64,000 bases of DNA from CAZSDP01 sp964605665 (GCA_964605665.1 CAZSDP010000001.1:186001-250000); one strand, 5' to 3'. Numbered from the stretch's first letter, positions 45,243-55,429 are shown. Numbers and translations are program-made. Notes: generated by a model from the letters alone, not told the origin.

Positions 45243-46088
45243 ATGAGTGGGCTCGCAAAAGCCTTCGTGGTGATCAACCTGATCCTAGCGCTCTTCTTTT
45301 TGGGCGCTGTGTCGACGCTTTTCCAAACACAAAAGAACTGGCGTCAAGTCGCTGAAGAAGGTCTTGAGGACTTCAAAGCAACTTCCGCGGATCTTCAGGC
45401 CGAGATCGAACGCCGCGACGGAACGATCGATTCGCTGGAAAGCTCAAATAAGAACATTTCATCGCAGAACAAGGTCCTCATGTCGGACAAGCAGAAGTTG
45501 CTGGATGACAATGGCGATCTGAAGACCCAGCTCGCAAATTCCGAGAGCCGTGTCGATGACCTCAACAACCAGCTCTCTATTCGCGATCAGCGGCTTCAAG
45601 ACAAAGACAACGCTCTTGCCGCCAAAGAAGATCGGATTGCTGATCTGATCGGACAGGCATCAGAAGCGGATGAGGCGAGAAAGAAAGCGGTCAAGCTGGC
45701 CCAGAGATCTCTGCTCGACCAGCAGGAATTGGCCAAGCTCGCCGAAGACACCAACATCGAACTCGCGGAAGCACGCGCTGAGCTGGAAGATGCTCAACTC
45801 GTGATCTCTGGCTATGAAGCCTCTGGTGTCGGTTCGGTCATGGTCGCGCAGCCGAAGATTGACGGAGTCGTGATGGCGGTCAACAACGGAATCGTTGTTC
45901 TTTCCGTCGGTCGCGACGACAACGTCAAAGCCGGTTACGAATTCACCATTTACGAAGGCGATACCTTTATCGGCAAAGTAAAGGTGGAAAACGTCGTTGG
46001 CGACATGGCAGGCGCACGTGTTCTCTTCACCGAGAGTGGCCAAACGATCCGTGCTGGCAACAAAGCCTCCACGCGCTTGGGCGCCTAA
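45243..46088 (+). CDS. Membrane-anchored coiled-coil protein, function unknown
   Basis: 281 residues. One N-terminal TM segment (about 8-28, VVINLILALFFLGAVSTLF) is followed by a long coiled coil (about 35-180, heptads such as LQAEIERRDGTIDSLESSNKN) and a C-terminal beta-rich domain (about 195-281: GVVMAVNNGIVVLSVGRDDNVKAGYEFTIYEGDTFIGKVKVENV). The topology suggests an inner-membrane anchor with a periplasmic rod and tip. I do not recognise a named family, though the C-terminal part looks well conserved in design. Strong promoter and structured leader upstream; a tiny membrane protein follows 18 bp later, and mreB is further downstream beyond a terminator. Confidence 0.7.
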   Translation: MSGLAKAFVVINLILALFFLGAVSTLFQTQKNWRQVAEEGLEDFKATSADLQAEIERRDGTIDSLESSNKNISSQNKVLMSDKQKLLDDNGDLKTQLANSESRVDDLNNQLSIRDQRLQDKDNALAAKEDRIADLIGQASEADEARKKAVKLAQRSLLDQQELAKLAEDTNIELAEARAELEDAQLVISGYEASGVGSVMVAQPKIDGVVMAVNNGIVVLSVGRDDNVKAGYEFTIYEGDTFIGKVKVENVVGDMAGARVLFTESGQTIRAGNKASTRLGA

Positions 46089-46106
46089 TTCGGGAGGAGA
46101 TGGCAC

Positions 46107-46334
46107 ATGTTTGATCAGCCAATCGTTGAGCGGAAGAGTTCGAGTCCACTTGCGACGAGTCTCCTCGTGCTTTCTGCGGTTTGCCTGCTCACCGCTTCTG
46201 TGTTTGTCGGAGCCCAAATCAAGGGCTTGACTGTCACCGGGTCGACCCCCACCGACAGCTCTCAAACGCTGGAGAGTCAGCAGAAAAAAGCAATTCGCGA
46301 TGCACGTTCGGTCATCACAAGCGAGGACGGCTAA
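46107..46334 (+). CDS. Small single-pass membrane protein
   Basis: 75 residues: a short N-terminus, one TM segment (about 16-37, ATSLLVLSAVCLLTASVFVGAQI), then a Thr/Ser/Gln-rich hydrophilic tail. ATG 46107 is preceded by GGGAGGAG. It lies 18 bp after the coiled-coil gene and is closed by a strong terminator, so the two form a bicistronic operon. No homology recognised; it could be an assembly partner of the coiled-coil protein. Confidence 0.65.
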   Translation: MFDQPIVERKSSSPLATSLLVLSAVCLLTASVFVGAQIKGLTVTGSTPTDSSQTLESQQKKAIRDARSVITSEDG

Positions 46335-46362
46335 ACGACTCTGACTTTAATTCGATAAAACG

Positions 46363-46400
46363 ACGCGCTCCCAACCATTTCAAGGTTGGGAGCGCGTTTC
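46363..46400 (+). terminator. Rho-independent terminator
   Basis: A perfect 14-bp stem, ACGCGCTCCCAACC (46363-46376) with GGTTGGGAGCGCGT (46384-46397), encloses the loop ATTTCAA and runs into TTT (46397-46399). An A-rich stretch precedes the stem, so a minus-strand function is also possible, although nothing is transcribed towards it from the right. It lies 29 bp after the small membrane protein stop. Confidence 0.88.
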
Positions 46401-46867
46401 TATTGGGGGAAATCTCTCGACTCTCCCAACAGGTATGAATTGACAAAAATCGGGCGGGTCCCCCCTCCGCATCATCTCCACCCCAATGGCCCCACAGAAG
46501 CGTCTTCCACTCCGCTGCCCCCGCTACATCCCAGAAATGCTCGGGAAGCGACCGACTCGCGATGAGAATCTGGCAATCTATGCGACTGCCACTCTTCCTT
46601 GAAAGACTGCCGAAGCGTAGAATGTCCCTCTGCGGGAACGTCTCGCTCGCTGGGGAATACCGTCCTGTTCTCTTGCCAGTCCTGCTCGACCTCGCTGAGC
46701 CGCCCTTTGGCTGAGACCCCGCACTCGTACTCGTGAATTTGTAGAGTGCTACCAATCAACCTGGGTTCTCGAGTCATACGCCACGCAGCTCCGGGAGAGT
46801 CGCCAGTTTCGCGCTTCTGGGTGAAGTGGGAATCAACGATCGCTTCTACAGGTGGGGGAACCGAACT
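46401..46867. other. Intergenic region upstream of mreB
   Basis: About 465 bp between the terminator and mreB. A minus-strand frame (46472-46777) is open for 101 codons but lacks a convincing ribosome-binding site and homology. The mreB promoter should lie here but no clear -35/-10 pair was found. Confidence 0.4.
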
Positions 46868-47941
46868 ATGGTCCTACAGTTGATCAATAATTCGTTGAAT
46901 CGACTCCTTGGGGTTTTTTCGACCGACATGGGTATCGACCTCGGAACAGCGAACACTCTGGTCTGTATTCGCGGCGAGGGAGTTGTGATTTCTGAGCCTT
47001 CGGTCGTGGCAGTCAAGGCAGGAACCAACCAAGTTCTACTTGGCGGTAAAGCGGTTGGCAGAGTCGCTAAAGAAATGATCGGCCGAACACCTGGTTCGAT
47101 CGACTCGGTACGCCCTCTCAAAGATGGTGTGATCGCTGACTTTGAAGTGACCGAGGCCCTCCTCAAGTACTTCATTACTAAGGTGCATAAGCGAAAGAGA
47201 TTCTTCAGTCCTCGCGTGGTGATCGCCGTTCCAAGTGGGATCACCGCAGTGGAAAAGCGTGCAGTCTACAATTCCGCTGAACGGGCCGGCGCTCGCAAGG
47301 TCTACCTCGTCGAAGAACCGCGCGCCGCAGGACTCGGTTCTGGCCTTGAGATTGAAGAGCCTATCGCAAGCATGGTGGTAGACATCGGAGGTGGCACGAC
47401 TGAAATCGCCGTCATCTCTCTCGCTGATGTTGTCACATCTGTTTCCTTGCGAGTTGCTGGTGATGATATGGATGAGGCGATCATCCAATACATGAAGAAG
47501 ACCTATAACATTTTGCTCGGAGTTCTCACTGCAGAGCAAATCAAGATCGACATAGGCTCGGCCCATCCTCTCGAGCAGGAACTTGAGCTCGAGGTGAAAG
47601 GGAGAGACCTTATCGTTGGCCTCCCCCGCTCGGTCCGAATCACTTCTGAAGAAATTCGTGAAGCACTCGCCGAACCCGTAACAGCAATCATTGAAGGCAT
47701 CAAAGAAACGCTCGAGAAAACCGATCCTGAACTCTCAGCGGACCTCGTTGAACGCGGACTGGTATTGTGCGGAGGCGGAGTTCTGCTCCGTGGCCTAGAC
47801 GAGCTGATCGCACGCGAAACCGGCCTCCCGGTGCGCATTGCCGAGGATCCATTAACGTGCGTCGCTCGAGGAACAGCCATCTTCCTCGAAAAGCTCGATC
47901 AATACTCGACCGTGCTGGATTCAATCGAGGACGACTTTTAG
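46868..47941 (+). CDS. mreB: Rod-shape actin homologue MreB
   Basis: 357 residues from ATG 46868, with GGGGGA about 9 bases upstream; GTG/ATG 42 bases earlier is possible. The actin-fold motifs are present: MGIDLGTANTLVCIRGEGVV (phosphate 1), VVIAVPSGITAVEKRA, EEPRAAGLGSGLEIEEP, VVDIGGGTTEIAVISL (phosphate 2) and LCGGGVLLRGLDELI. MreB filaments organise the elongation machinery under the inner membrane. First gene of mreBCD-mrdA-rodA. Confidence 0.96.
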   Translation: MVLQLINNSLNRLLGVFSTDMGIDLGTANTLVCIRGEGVVISEPSVVAVKAGTNQVLLGGKAVGRVAKEMIGRTPGSIDSVRPLKDGVIADFEVTEALLKYFITKVHKRKRFFSPRVVIAVPSGITAVEKRAVYNSAERAGARKVYLVEEPRAAGLGSGLEIEEPIASMVVDIGGGTTEIAVISLADVVTSVSLRVAGDDMDEAIIQYMKKTYNILLGVLTAEQIKIDIGSAHPLEQELELEVKGRDLIVGLPRSVRITSEEIREALAEPVTAIIEGIKETLEKTDPELSADLVERGLVLCGGGVLLRGLDELIARETGLPVRIAEDPLTCVARGTAIFLEKLDQYSTVLDSIEDDF

Positions 47942-48000
47942 TCCACGATGCAGTGGATTCACGAACCACCATCGCCTGAGACTCATCGAGGACGATACAA

Positions 48001-48699
48001 ATGAAGCCTCGTCAGCGTGCGCAGTGGGCAGTGTTGGCGTGGTTGTTGATTATTCTTGTGGGCACTGGCGCCCGCCTGATCAATTTCAGATCGGACGACG
48101 CCCAGCGAGACGAACAAGCGTGGGAGCTACTTCAAGAACACTTCAGTGACTCTTCTCGCCGCGCGGCCCAAAGCCAACTCGAGGAGCTGATCACAGTCTA
48201 TGATCAAGGCCTCGATGGTTTTATCCCGATACCCGCCCGACTCTTCCCCACAAGTGACCTCTCACCCCAAAGACAGTCTGGATTACTCAATCGCGGTCGA
48301 GAACACGGAATCAAAGTCGGTCAGGGAGTGATCGGTAGAAGGGGCGTTGTTGGGGCGATTGCTGAGGTTTCAAGGACGAGCAGTCGGATCATATTTTCCG
48401 ACGATCCCGATTTCCGAGTGAGCTTCTCGATCCGAGCAAAGGGGCGCGGAGTTGCTGCTGGGGGCCCACGGAGGGGGCAGCTTCATCCGATACTACGCCT
48501 CGAATCACTTCAGTTTCAGGTAGGCGATCTACTTGTCACCAGTGGGACAGATGGGGTCTTTCCCCGCAGCCTTGTCGTTGGAACCGTCCGAACCGCGAGC
48601 TTACCGATAGAGTCGTGCAAGATATCACCTCCCCCAGACATCCATGAGCCACAAGAAGTTCTAGTACTTGCTCTCCCCACCCTCCAGGAGGATAGATGA
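48001..48699 (+). CDS. mreC: Rod-shape protein MreC
   Basis: 232 residues: one N-terminal TM (about 12-28, LAWLLIILVGTGARL), a short helical part, then the MreC beta domains with ARLFPTSDLS, LLNRGREHGIKVGQGVIGRRGVVGAIAEVS, IIFSDDPDFRVSFSIRAKGRGVAAGG, and GDLLVTSGTDGVFPRSLVVGTV. The VTSG.DG.FP.GL-like motif is diagnostic. It overlaps mreD by 4 bp. Links cytoplasmic MreB with periplasmic PBP2. Confidence 0.88.
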   Translation: MKPRQRAQWAVLAWLLIILVGTGARLINFRSDDAQRDEQAWELLQEHFSDSSRRAAQSQLEELITVYDQGLDGFIPIPARLFPTSDLSPQRQSGLLNRGREHGIKVGQGVIGRRGVVGAIAEVSRTSSRIIFSDDPDFRVSFSIRAKGRGVAAGGPRRGQLHPILRLESLQFQVGDLLVTSGTDGVFPRSLVVGTVRTASLPIESCKISPPPDIHEPQEVLVLALPTLQEDR

Positions 48700-49187
48700 G
48701 GTCGATCCGCCCCTTCTATTGCATACTGGTACTCACCCTTGGGATGGCGATGCAATGGTCGCTGGCACCACTTCTTGTTGGTGGCCCCTGCACCGTGGAC
48801 TTCACCCTACTGATCCTCATTTGGTTTGCTCTGATCGACCGCGTGGAACGGGTGACCTTGCTTTTGCTCGTGGTCATCGTCTTGCGAACCATCTACGGCG
48901 TCGCGACCCCGGTCGAAGCGGCACTACCCCTAATTTCTGGCCTGATTTGGACCAGATTTGCTCGAAGATTTGTCGATTCGCGGGACGACATACGCCGAAT
49001 AGTGATCAGCTTGGGGGCGATCCTCATCGCAGGCCTACTGAACAGTATCTTGCTGAGCGAGTATTGGATCCAGGACATCGACCAGATGGTGGCTGGCGTC
49101 ATCTACAGCTTGATCGCTGGGATCATGTTGTTCCCTATATTGGACGAGTTGATTCCCCTCTTGCGAAGCCCCCGATTTCCGATGTGA
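48696..49187 (+). CDS. mreD: Rod-shape protein MreD
   Basis: 163 residues with about five hydrophobic segments (10-28, 34-52, 55-72, 100-117, 125-150). The sequence itself is only weakly conserved in this family; the call rests on size, topology, overlap with mreC (ATGA), and position before the PBP2 gene. MreD is an integral membrane part of the elongasome. Confidence 0.82.
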   Translation: MRSIRPFYCILVLTLGMAMQWSLAPLLVGGPCTVDFTLLILIWFALIDRVERVTLLLLVVIVLRTIYGVATPVEAALPLISGLIWTRFARRFVDSRDDIRRIVISLGAILIAGLLNSILLSEYWIQDIDQMVAGVIYSLIAGIMLFPILDELIPLLRSPRFPM

Positions 49188-49291
49188 CGTACTCCAGAGG
49201 GTTTTCTTTGACTATTCCCCTCTCACTATTCTCCAAGGTTCACCCCTGCGGTAACATTTCTCCACCAAGTCACTGAGAGGATGCTATCGAG

Positions 49292-51436
49292 ATGCAAAGA
49301 AAGCGCATCACTATCCTTGTCCTACTCGTGATCTTGGGATTCTCCGCGGTTTCAGCCCGTCTCTATTGGCTCCAAGCCCTCCAGTGGCGTGAATTTCATC
49401 TTCGAGCAGAAAATTTTCAGCGCCGCGTCCAAACAACTCCTGCTCCCCGGGGACGCATCCTCGATCGATATGGGAAGGTGATCACTCAAGATGAACCGAC
49501 TCATGAGATCGTCTACAACCTCAGCCAACTTGAACCTGTTCGCTGGCTATGCAGAAGAGTGCACCGGGTCATCGGAAAGTCTCCGAGCGGTCGTAATTTT
49601 CCATACGATGTCGACACTCTTTGGAACTCACTCGATGCGATACGAGCATCGGTACGCCCACAATTTGATCAGACGACACAGATCCCACTACAGATCTGGC
49701 TCTCTCGGCTACCCCTGGACTCTACACAGAGTCTCTCCAATGCCATTTCAGCGCGACCACGGGACTTTCCAGGTCTCAAGGTGTTTCCCTCGAAGGGTGA
49801 AGTTTGGATCGATCCAAACGCCCTCTTCGCCGGAGAAATCGGAATCCGTTCTGTTGAACGCCGACTCGAGCTCTCTCCTGGCTCCCTCTTCCAACAAGTT
49901 TGGCGAAGATACAAAAGCGTGAGCGATCCCGACCTGAGCTCCACGCGCAGGGAAGAGATTTACCGTTACTTAGAACACCACTTGGTTGGAAACATCACTG
50001 ACCAACTCGCCGAGGACATTGTTACCAACCCGGAACTCTATCCTGGCCTGCGAGTCCGTGAAGTTCCGAGACGGTCATTTGTTGGACCTGCAGGTATCGC
50101 ACGACTAATCGGTCGAGTCGGAGCACGAAGGCCTGACGATGAGCTACGGTGGAAGCAAGCCCAGGAACCGATCGTTGACCGGCTTCACTTTCGAACACTT
50201 AGCACTTTTCTTGCTCTACAAAAAGCCTCTCATCACTCTGAGGATCTCGTCGGACATGATGGAATTGAACAACAGTTAGAAGACCACCTACGCGGTCGAA
50301 GCGGTGGCCAGCTGGTCATTCTCGATCACCGCCAAAATATGCGAGGTGAGCCGCTTGACGTCATCCCACCCACCCCTGGGCAGGATGTCGAGCTCACGCT
50401 CGATCTTGATCTCTGTCGGCAATTGCAATTGACGCTCGCCTCGAGAGATCCTCACGGTGCGTCTGCCCTGATCGCAAATGTTCAAACCGGCGAGATACTC
50501 GGCTGGTGTAGCTATCCAGCAGCGACTCCCGAAGTCTACCGCGACACTGGACAATATCGCCACTTGCAAGCACTCGGGCGGGGTCACTTCTTTGATCGCC
50601 CTGTCAGCTACCCACTCGAACCTGGATCGACTTTTAAGACCCTCGTTGCCCTCGCAGCCTTGGAAGAAGGCGTCGTCGATCCGACAGAGAAGATCACTTG
50701 CACCGGTGTCTACGATCCGGCAAACCCACAACACTTAAGATGCAATAATCACACTCCCTATCTCGACTTGGATCTCCAAGAAGCACTTCTTCGATCTTGC
50801 AATGTTTACTTCTACAAAGTTGGTGGCGATCGCCTGGGGCTCGATAAACTCTCGTCATGGAGCGACAAGTTTCAGTTTTGGAAACCAGTGAGTTGCGGGA
50901 GTGGTTTCGAACGCGTTGGAATCGGACCACGCTCTAGCCCGCACAGTGTTTCTATCGGACAAGCATTCACGACAACCCCGATTCAAATGTTACGCCTCAG
51001 TGCGATGATCGCTCAAAGAGGACGAGCGCCGCAATTGACAGTGCTTCAAAGCGATGTCGGAAGAGTCGTAGAGGAGATTCCCCTTAGATCGAACACATGG
51101 AGTCAGGTGATTCGTGGAATGGAAAGAACTGTCCATGATCCCAACGGCACGGCGGCAAAGCCCCACTATGGATTACAAGAATTCGATTGTGCAGTGAAAA
51201 CCGGCTCTGCAGAGGTGCCGAAACAACAGATTCCTCCACAAGAGCGATTCCGTGAATGGAATCACGCATGGCTGATCGGTTTCACCCCAGTGCAGAATCC
51301 CCTCTATGCATTTGTCATCGCCCTGGAACGTGTTGAGGGTCATGGGGGCGAAGAATGCGCCCCCATCGTCACAGAAATCCTCAATTGGCTCTCTGAAAAC
51401 AGGGCATTCGAAGGTAGGCGGGAAAGGCGACAGTGA
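49292..51436 (+). CDS. mrdA: Penicillin-binding protein 2 (elongation transpeptidase)
   Basis: 714 residues. One N-terminal TM (8-28), a dimerisation domain starting with TTPAPRGRILDRYGKVI, then a long pedestal. The transpeptidase has the nucleophile motif STFK (S446, K449), SCN (502-504) and KTGS (K636). It crosslinks peptidoglycan during rod elongation with RodA. It is longer than the E. coli PBP2 (633), mainly in residues 100-300. The stop overlaps the rodA start. Confidence 0.92.
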   Translation: MQRKRITILVLLVILGFSAVSARLYWLQALQWREFHLRAENFQRRVQTTPAPRGRILDRYGKVITQDEPTHEIVYNLSQLEPVRWLCRRVHRVIGKSPSGRNFPYDVDTLWNSLDAIRASVRPQFDQTTQIPLQIWLSRLPLDSTQSLSNAISARPRDFPGLKVFPSKGEVWIDPNALFAGEIGIRSVERRLELSPGSLFQQVWRRYKSVSDPDLSSTRREEIYRYLEHHLVGNITDQLAEDIVTNPELYPGLRVREVPRRSFVGPAGIARLIGRVGARRPDDELRWKQAQEPIVDRLHFRTLSTFLALQKASHHSEDLVGHDGIEQQLEDHLRGRSGGQLVILDHRQNMRGEPLDVIPPTPGQDVELTLDLDLCRQLQLTLASRDPHGASALIANVQTGEILGWCSYPAATPEVYRDTGQYRHLQALGRGHFFDRPVSYPLEPGSTFKTLVALAALEEGVVDPTEKITCTGVYDPANPQHLRCNNHTPYLDLDLQEALLRSCNVYFYKVGGDRLGLDKLSSWSDKFQFWKPVSCGSGFERVGIGPRSSPHSVSIGQAFTTTPIQMLRLSAMIAQRGRAPQLTVLQSDVGRVVEEIPLRSNTWSQVIRGMERTVHDPNGTAAKPHYGLQEFDCAVKTGSAEVPKQQIPPQERFREWNHAWLIGFTPVQNPLYAFVIALERVEGHGGEECAPIVTEILNWLSENRAFEGRRERRQ

Positions 51437-52593
51437 TTTTATCCTCGAGCCAAAATAGTCCCTTTCTCCTCTTTGCGATGGGCCTCTTGATCTTACTCCT
51501 CCTAATCGGTGGAGTGATCTTCGTGCACTCCGCCTCCTCTGGACCTGAAGACTCATTTCCCAGTCCTTTGGCAAAGGCACATCTCCTACGAATATTTGTT
51601 GGCTGTGCCGTGTTCGCGGTATTCGCGTTTAGCGATTATCGAACTTGGGAACGGTGGGCACCACTCTTGTATTGGATGGGAATTGGCCTACTACTCTTCC
51701 TGCTCTTCATCAAAGTTACTGAGGGGGGGGTTGTCCGCTGGTTCAAGATTGGCGGTGTGAGCGTACAACCGTCGGAATGGGCGAAACTATTTACGATTTT
51801 CTGGCTCGCAAAGATTTTTCACAGCAGTCAAATCCAACGCAGCGGCACCCCTATTCTTCACCCTCTTCTCGTAGTCCTCCTTCCCTTCCTCTTGATCGCG
51901 ATCCAACCCGATTTAGGAACGGCTCTCGTGTTCGTACCGATCGCCCTTGCAATCCTCTGGGTCGGGGGTGCCTCTTTAAAACTGATGGGAGTCATGGGAT
52001 TGGCCGGCCTCGTATCTGCTGCCGTTGGATATCTCTTTCTCTTACGTGACTACCAAAGAGACCGGTTGCTGGTTTATATCGGCCGTGCTGGTGAAGATGT
52101 AGCAACCGCCCAGAGTTATCACGTCACCCATTCGATGATTTCCATCGGCTCAGGCGGACCATCTGGAAAAGGTCTCTTTCTGGGGACACATAGTGATCTC
52201 GGTTATCTTCCGGAGGATCACAACGATTTTATCTTCGGAGTCATCGGCGAAGAATGGGGACTGATAGGGACGCTGGCAACTGTTGCTATATTCATGAGTC
52301 TCTACCTCATCTGCCTGAGAGTTGCGTGGAACACCCGAGAACCCTTCGGACGTCTGGCAGTTGTCGGGATCACCGCCCAATTGGCGTTCCAAACGATGGT
52401 CAATTTGGGAATGACTGTCGGACTCGTTCCTGTAACCGGTTTGCCCTTACCACTGGTCAGCTATGGCGGAACCTCGATGTATATCGTGATGGCGGGTCTC
52501 GGATTCATTTTTTCCGTCGCACGACAGCCGGTCGCTAGCCTACACCCTGACGGTCTCCTCGCAGGAACCTCGTCACCTCAACATCGGCCGTAG
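51433..52593 (+). CDS. rodA: RodA/FtsW-family peptidoglycan glycosyltransferase
   Basis: 386 residues from GTG 51433, overlapping the mrdA stop by 4 bp. About ten TM helices. SEDS-family motifs: WFKIGGVSVQPSEWAKL (about 102-118), IAIQPDLGTALVF, GSGGPSGKGLFLGTHSDLGYLPEDHNDFIFGVIGEEWG, and MTVGLVPVTGLPLPLVSYGG. The context with mreBCD and PBP2 favours RodA over FtsW. It polymerises lipid II. Last gene of the operon; convergent with uppP with only one base between the stops. Confidence 0.94.
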   Translation: MILSSSQNSPFLLFAMGLLILLLLIGGVIFVHSASSGPEDSFPSPLAKAHLLRIFVGCAVFAVFAFSDYRTWERWAPLLYWMGIGLLLFLLFIKVTEGGVVRWFKIGGVSVQPSEWAKLFTIFWLAKIFHSSQIQRSGTPILHPLLVVLLPFLLIAIQPDLGTALVFVPIALAILWVGGASLKLMGVMGLAGLVSAAVGYLFLLRDYQRDRLLVYIGRAGEDVATAQSYHVTHSMISIGSGGPSGKGLFLGTHSDLGYLPEDHNDFIFGVIGEEWGLIGTLATVAIFMSLYLICLRVAWNTREPFGRLAVVGITAQLAFQTMVNLGMTVGLVPVTGLPLPLVSYGGTSMYIVMAGLGFIFSVARQPVASLHPDGLLAGTSSPQHRP

Positions 52594-52594
52594 A

Positions 52595-53410
52595 TCATGG
52601 CCGGCTGTTCAATGCGGTCCAAAGACCGAGGCCGACCGAAACCGCGATCAGGTAGTACCCCCACAAGTAGATCCGTCCAGAATTCAACATCCTCAATAGA
52701 ATCTGCAAAGCTATCAAGCCGACGACAAAGGCGGTCACAAAGCCCAGGCCCAGCGACAATGACATCAGGTCTCCTGCCGCGCCAGACCCGACCACCTTCT
52801 TCAACTTCAACATCGTCGCTCCGACGATCAGAGGAGCTGCGATCATAAATGAATATCTGGCCGAGTCGGTACGGGATACTCCAATGAACAGTGCGGCGAG
52901 AATTGTAATACCGCTTCGTGACACCCCTGGAAGTAATGCCAACGCTTGCCAGCAGCCGATCCATAAAGCCGCGCCAACTCCGATTCTCTTTGGTTGCTGA
53001 TTGACGGCCGTTTCACTGAAGCGATGCTGAATCAAAAAAGCTAATCCGCAAAAGAGCCAACAGATCGACAGTAAGTAGGGATAGTGAGCTGAAAAACTCT
53101 CGATCGAATCTTCAAAAAGCAAACCAACGATTCCCGCTGGAACAGCTCCCAAACCAACGAGTAGCAGATCACGCCGATCTTCACCAGCTTGCCAAAATCC
53201 TCTCAGTAATCGCACAAAGTCACGTCGAAAAACGACGACGACTGAAAGCAGCGTTGCAAAATGCAAGAGAACATCAATCGTCAGGTCTCCCTGGAGAGAA
53301 GAGCCGGATATACGTTTCCAGGCTTCGAGATGGCCACTGGAGGAGATCGGTAAGAATTCGGTAAGGCCTTGGACGATCGCCAGAATCAAAAGTTCTAGGT
53401 AATTCTCCAA
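52595..53410 (-). CDS. uppP: Undecaprenyl-diphosphatase BacA/UppP
   Basis: 271 residues, TTG start at 53410 with GAGGAA 7 bases upstream. About eight TM helices. The two signature motifs are AIVQGLTEFLPISSSGH (12-28) and LPGVSRSGITILAALFIG. It recycles undecaprenyl diphosphate to the monophosphate carrier used for peptidoglycan and O-antigen-type glycans. Last gene of rfaE2-gmd-rmd-uppP (10 bp after rmd). Confidence 0.95.
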   Translation of the reverse strand: MENYLELLILAIVQGLTEFLPISSSGHLEAWKRISGSSLQGDLTIDVLLHFATLLSVVVVFRRDFVRLLRGFWQAGEDRRDLLLVGLGAVPAGIVGLLFEDSIESFSAHYPYLLSICWLFCGLAFLIQHRFSETAVNQQPKRIGVGAALWIGCWQALALLPGVSRSGITILAALFIGVSRTDSARYSFMIAAPLIVGATMLKLKKVVGSGAAGDLMSLSLGLGFVTAFVVGLIALQILLRMLNSGRIYLWGYYLIAVSVGLGLWTALNSRP

Positions 53411-53420
53411 CGTTGATTCC

Positions 53421-54416
53421 TCAGAACTTCACTGAGTGAAAGCGGCGCCAATTGTCCAAAATTTCAACGAGAGTATTGTCGAGAGATCGTACGGGAGACC
53501 AATTGGTCAGAGCCTGCAATCTTTCTGAAGTCCCCGTTACTGGATTTGAGTCTGGACCTCGACCTTCAAATCTCGCACGGTCCCGCGTGATCTCGATTTC
53601 AACACTGGTTTGTGCGCACAAGGACTCCAACAGATCACCGATTCGGTGCGTTTGCCCAGAGCAGACGTTGAAGACTCCCCGTGCAGATGGGGTTTTGAGC
53701 AACTCTAAGTATGCTGATACAACATCCCTCACATCGAGGAAATCTCTCCGCGCGTCGAGATTACCGGTCAACACCCGCATTGGTCCGGCTGATTCACTGC
53801 GTTCCAACTCGGCGATCTGCTGGGCAAAACTCGAAAGTGCAAATGCATCAGACTGTCCTGGCCCAACATGGTTGAAAGGTCGCGCGATAATCGTGCGAAT
53901 CGAGTCCTGCTCACTCTTCTCAACCATTGCGAGCCACGCTTCCGCGGCCAGCTTTGACCACCCGTAACTGTGCTCTGGTTGGCACATACGCGTCTCATCT
54001 GCAGGCTGTTCGTTGTCCTTAGCCGCTCCATAAACAGCGCCTGTCGAGACATGAAGAAGCGTCGCCTCTGGACAGCATTTTTGCATAGCACGGTAGATCG
54101 AACGAACACCCTCAACATTGGTCCGCCAGGTCATCTCGGGATCAGCAGCGGCAGTCGCGATCGATGTCACAGCAGCGAGGTGAACAACTGCGTCTGGCCG
54201 AAGTTCATTGAGTAAGTCCAAAACCGCAGTGTCATTTGGCAGGCAGAGCTCACGCCGGAAGTTCGGGTCACTGAGCAGCTCCCGATCATCATCCGCTACT
54301 AGGTCCGGCCCGGAGTTGGTTTTAACCGTCCCATAGCACTCGAGGCCATCGTTGATCAGCGCCCGTAAAAGGTGCTTCCCGACGAATCCATTCGCTCCGG
54401 TCACAAGTATCTTCAA
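53421..54416 (-). CDS. rmd: GDP-4-keto-6-deoxymannose reductase-like epimerase/reductase
   Basis: 331 residues from TTG 54416, overlapping the gmd stop. An extended SDR: NAD(P) motif [12 protein letters not shown] (7-18), [16 protein letters not shown] and the catalytic [19 protein letters not shown] and [14 protein letters not shown] are typical of the RMD branch, which reduces GDP-4-keto-6-deoxy-D-mannose to GDP-D-rhamnose. The neighbouring gmd supplies this substrate. GDP-fucose synthase or a GDP-talose-type reductase are alternatives, but the sequence fits RMD better. Confidence 0.75.
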   Translation of the reverse strand: MKILVTGANGFVGKHLLRALINDGLECYGTVKTNSGPDLVADDDRELLSDPNFRRELCLPNDTAVLDLLNELRPDAVVHLAAVTSIATAAADPEMTWRTNVEGVRSIYRAMQKCCPEATLLHVSTGAVYGAAKDNEQPADETRMCQPEHSYGWSKLAAEAWLAMVEKSEQDSIRTIIARPFNHVGPGQSDAFALSSFAQQIAELERSESAGPMRVLTGNLDARRDFLDVRDVVSAYLELLKTPSARGVFNVCSGQTHRIGDLLESLCAQTSVEIEITRDRARFEGRGPDSNPVTGTSERLQALTNWSPVRSLDNTLVEILDNWRRFHSVKF

Positions 54417-55429
54417 GGGGAAAGAGCCTCCGCACTCTCATGATCAAACTTTGCGAAACGAGCGGCTCGTCGATGCCGCTCCACATCACCATCCACCATC
54501 ATCGCGATCAATTCTGGAAAAGTCGTCAGAGGTTCCCAATCCAACTTCTGCCTGGCATGGCTGGCGTCTCCAACGAGCAGATCGACTTCTGCCGGGCGCA
54601 CCAGAGTGGGGTCAACCTTGACGTACTTCCGCCAATCTAGACCGACATGTGCAAATGCGCACTCCACCATTTCACCGACCGTGTGGGTCTCGCCGGTGGC
54701 AATCACAAAGTCTTCCGGCTCATCGAGCTGCAACATCTTCCACATTGCTTGCACATAATCCCCGGCAAACCCCCAGTCTCTTCGCGCATCGAGGTTGCCA
54801 AGCTTCACTTCATCAGCAAACCCTAAAGAGATTCGGGCCACTGCGTCAGAGACTTTTCGCGTCACAAACTCATGACCCCTTCGGGGCGACTCGTGATTGA
54901 AGAGAATGCCACTCGTGGCAAACAGTTTGTAACTCTCGCGATAGTTCACGGTGATCCAATGACCATATGCTTTTGCGACCCCATAAGGGCTTCTCGGATG
55001 GAAGGGTGTTGTTTCTCGCTGCGGTGTCTCTCTGACTTTTCCAAACATCTCACTAGAGCTCGCTTGATAGTATCGAATCGTAGGATCGACATGCCGTACC
55101 GCTTCCAAAAGGCGAGTCACCCCCATCGCGGTAAACTCTGCGGTCAACACTGGTTCTCGAAAGCTGGTTGGAACAAAGGACTGCGCAGCAAGATTGTAGA
55201 TCTCGTTCGGGCGAACCTCTTCAAGGAGTCTGACCAAAGAGAACTGATCGAGTAGATCCCCATAGACAATGTTGAGTTGGTCTTTGATATGCTCAATGCG
55301 CTCGCCCGCTTCAGTAGAGCGACGACGCATCATTCCAAATACTTCATAACCTTTGCCAAGCAGCCATTCCGCCAAATATGAGCCGTCTTGCCCAGTGATC
55401 CCAGTAATCAAGGCGCGCTGTGCAGTCAT
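54413..55429 (-). CDS. gmd: GDP-mannose 4,6-dehydratase
   Basis: 338 residues from ATG 55429 (ATGA overlap with rfaE2). The sequence is unmistakable: [69 protein letters not shown] and [16 protein letters not shown]. It converts GDP-D-mannose to GDP-4-keto-6-deoxy-D-mannose, the precursor of fucose, rhamnose and related deoxysugars. Confidence 0.95.
   Translation of the reverse strand: MTAQRALITGITGQDGSYLAEWLLGKGYEVFGMMRRRSTEAGERIEHIKDQLNIVYGDLLDQFSLVRLLEEVRPNEIYNLAAQSFVPTSFREPVLTAEFTAMGVTRLLEAVRHVDPTIRYYQASSSEMFGKVRETPQRETTPFHPRSPYGVAKAYGHWITVNYRESYKLFATSGILFNHESPRRGHEFVTRKVSDAVARISLGFADEVKLGNLDARRDWGFAGDYVQAMWKMLQLDEPEDFVIATGETHTVGEMVECAFAHVGLDWRKYVKVDPTLVRPAEVDLLVGDASHARQKLDWEPLTTFPELIAMMVDGDVERHRRAARFAKFDHESAEALSP

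Noticed and set aside
46472..46777. Minus-strand frame of 101 codons upstream of mreB
   Set aside because: No ribosome-binding site at proper distance, no homology, neutral codon use; kept only as part of the intergenic description.
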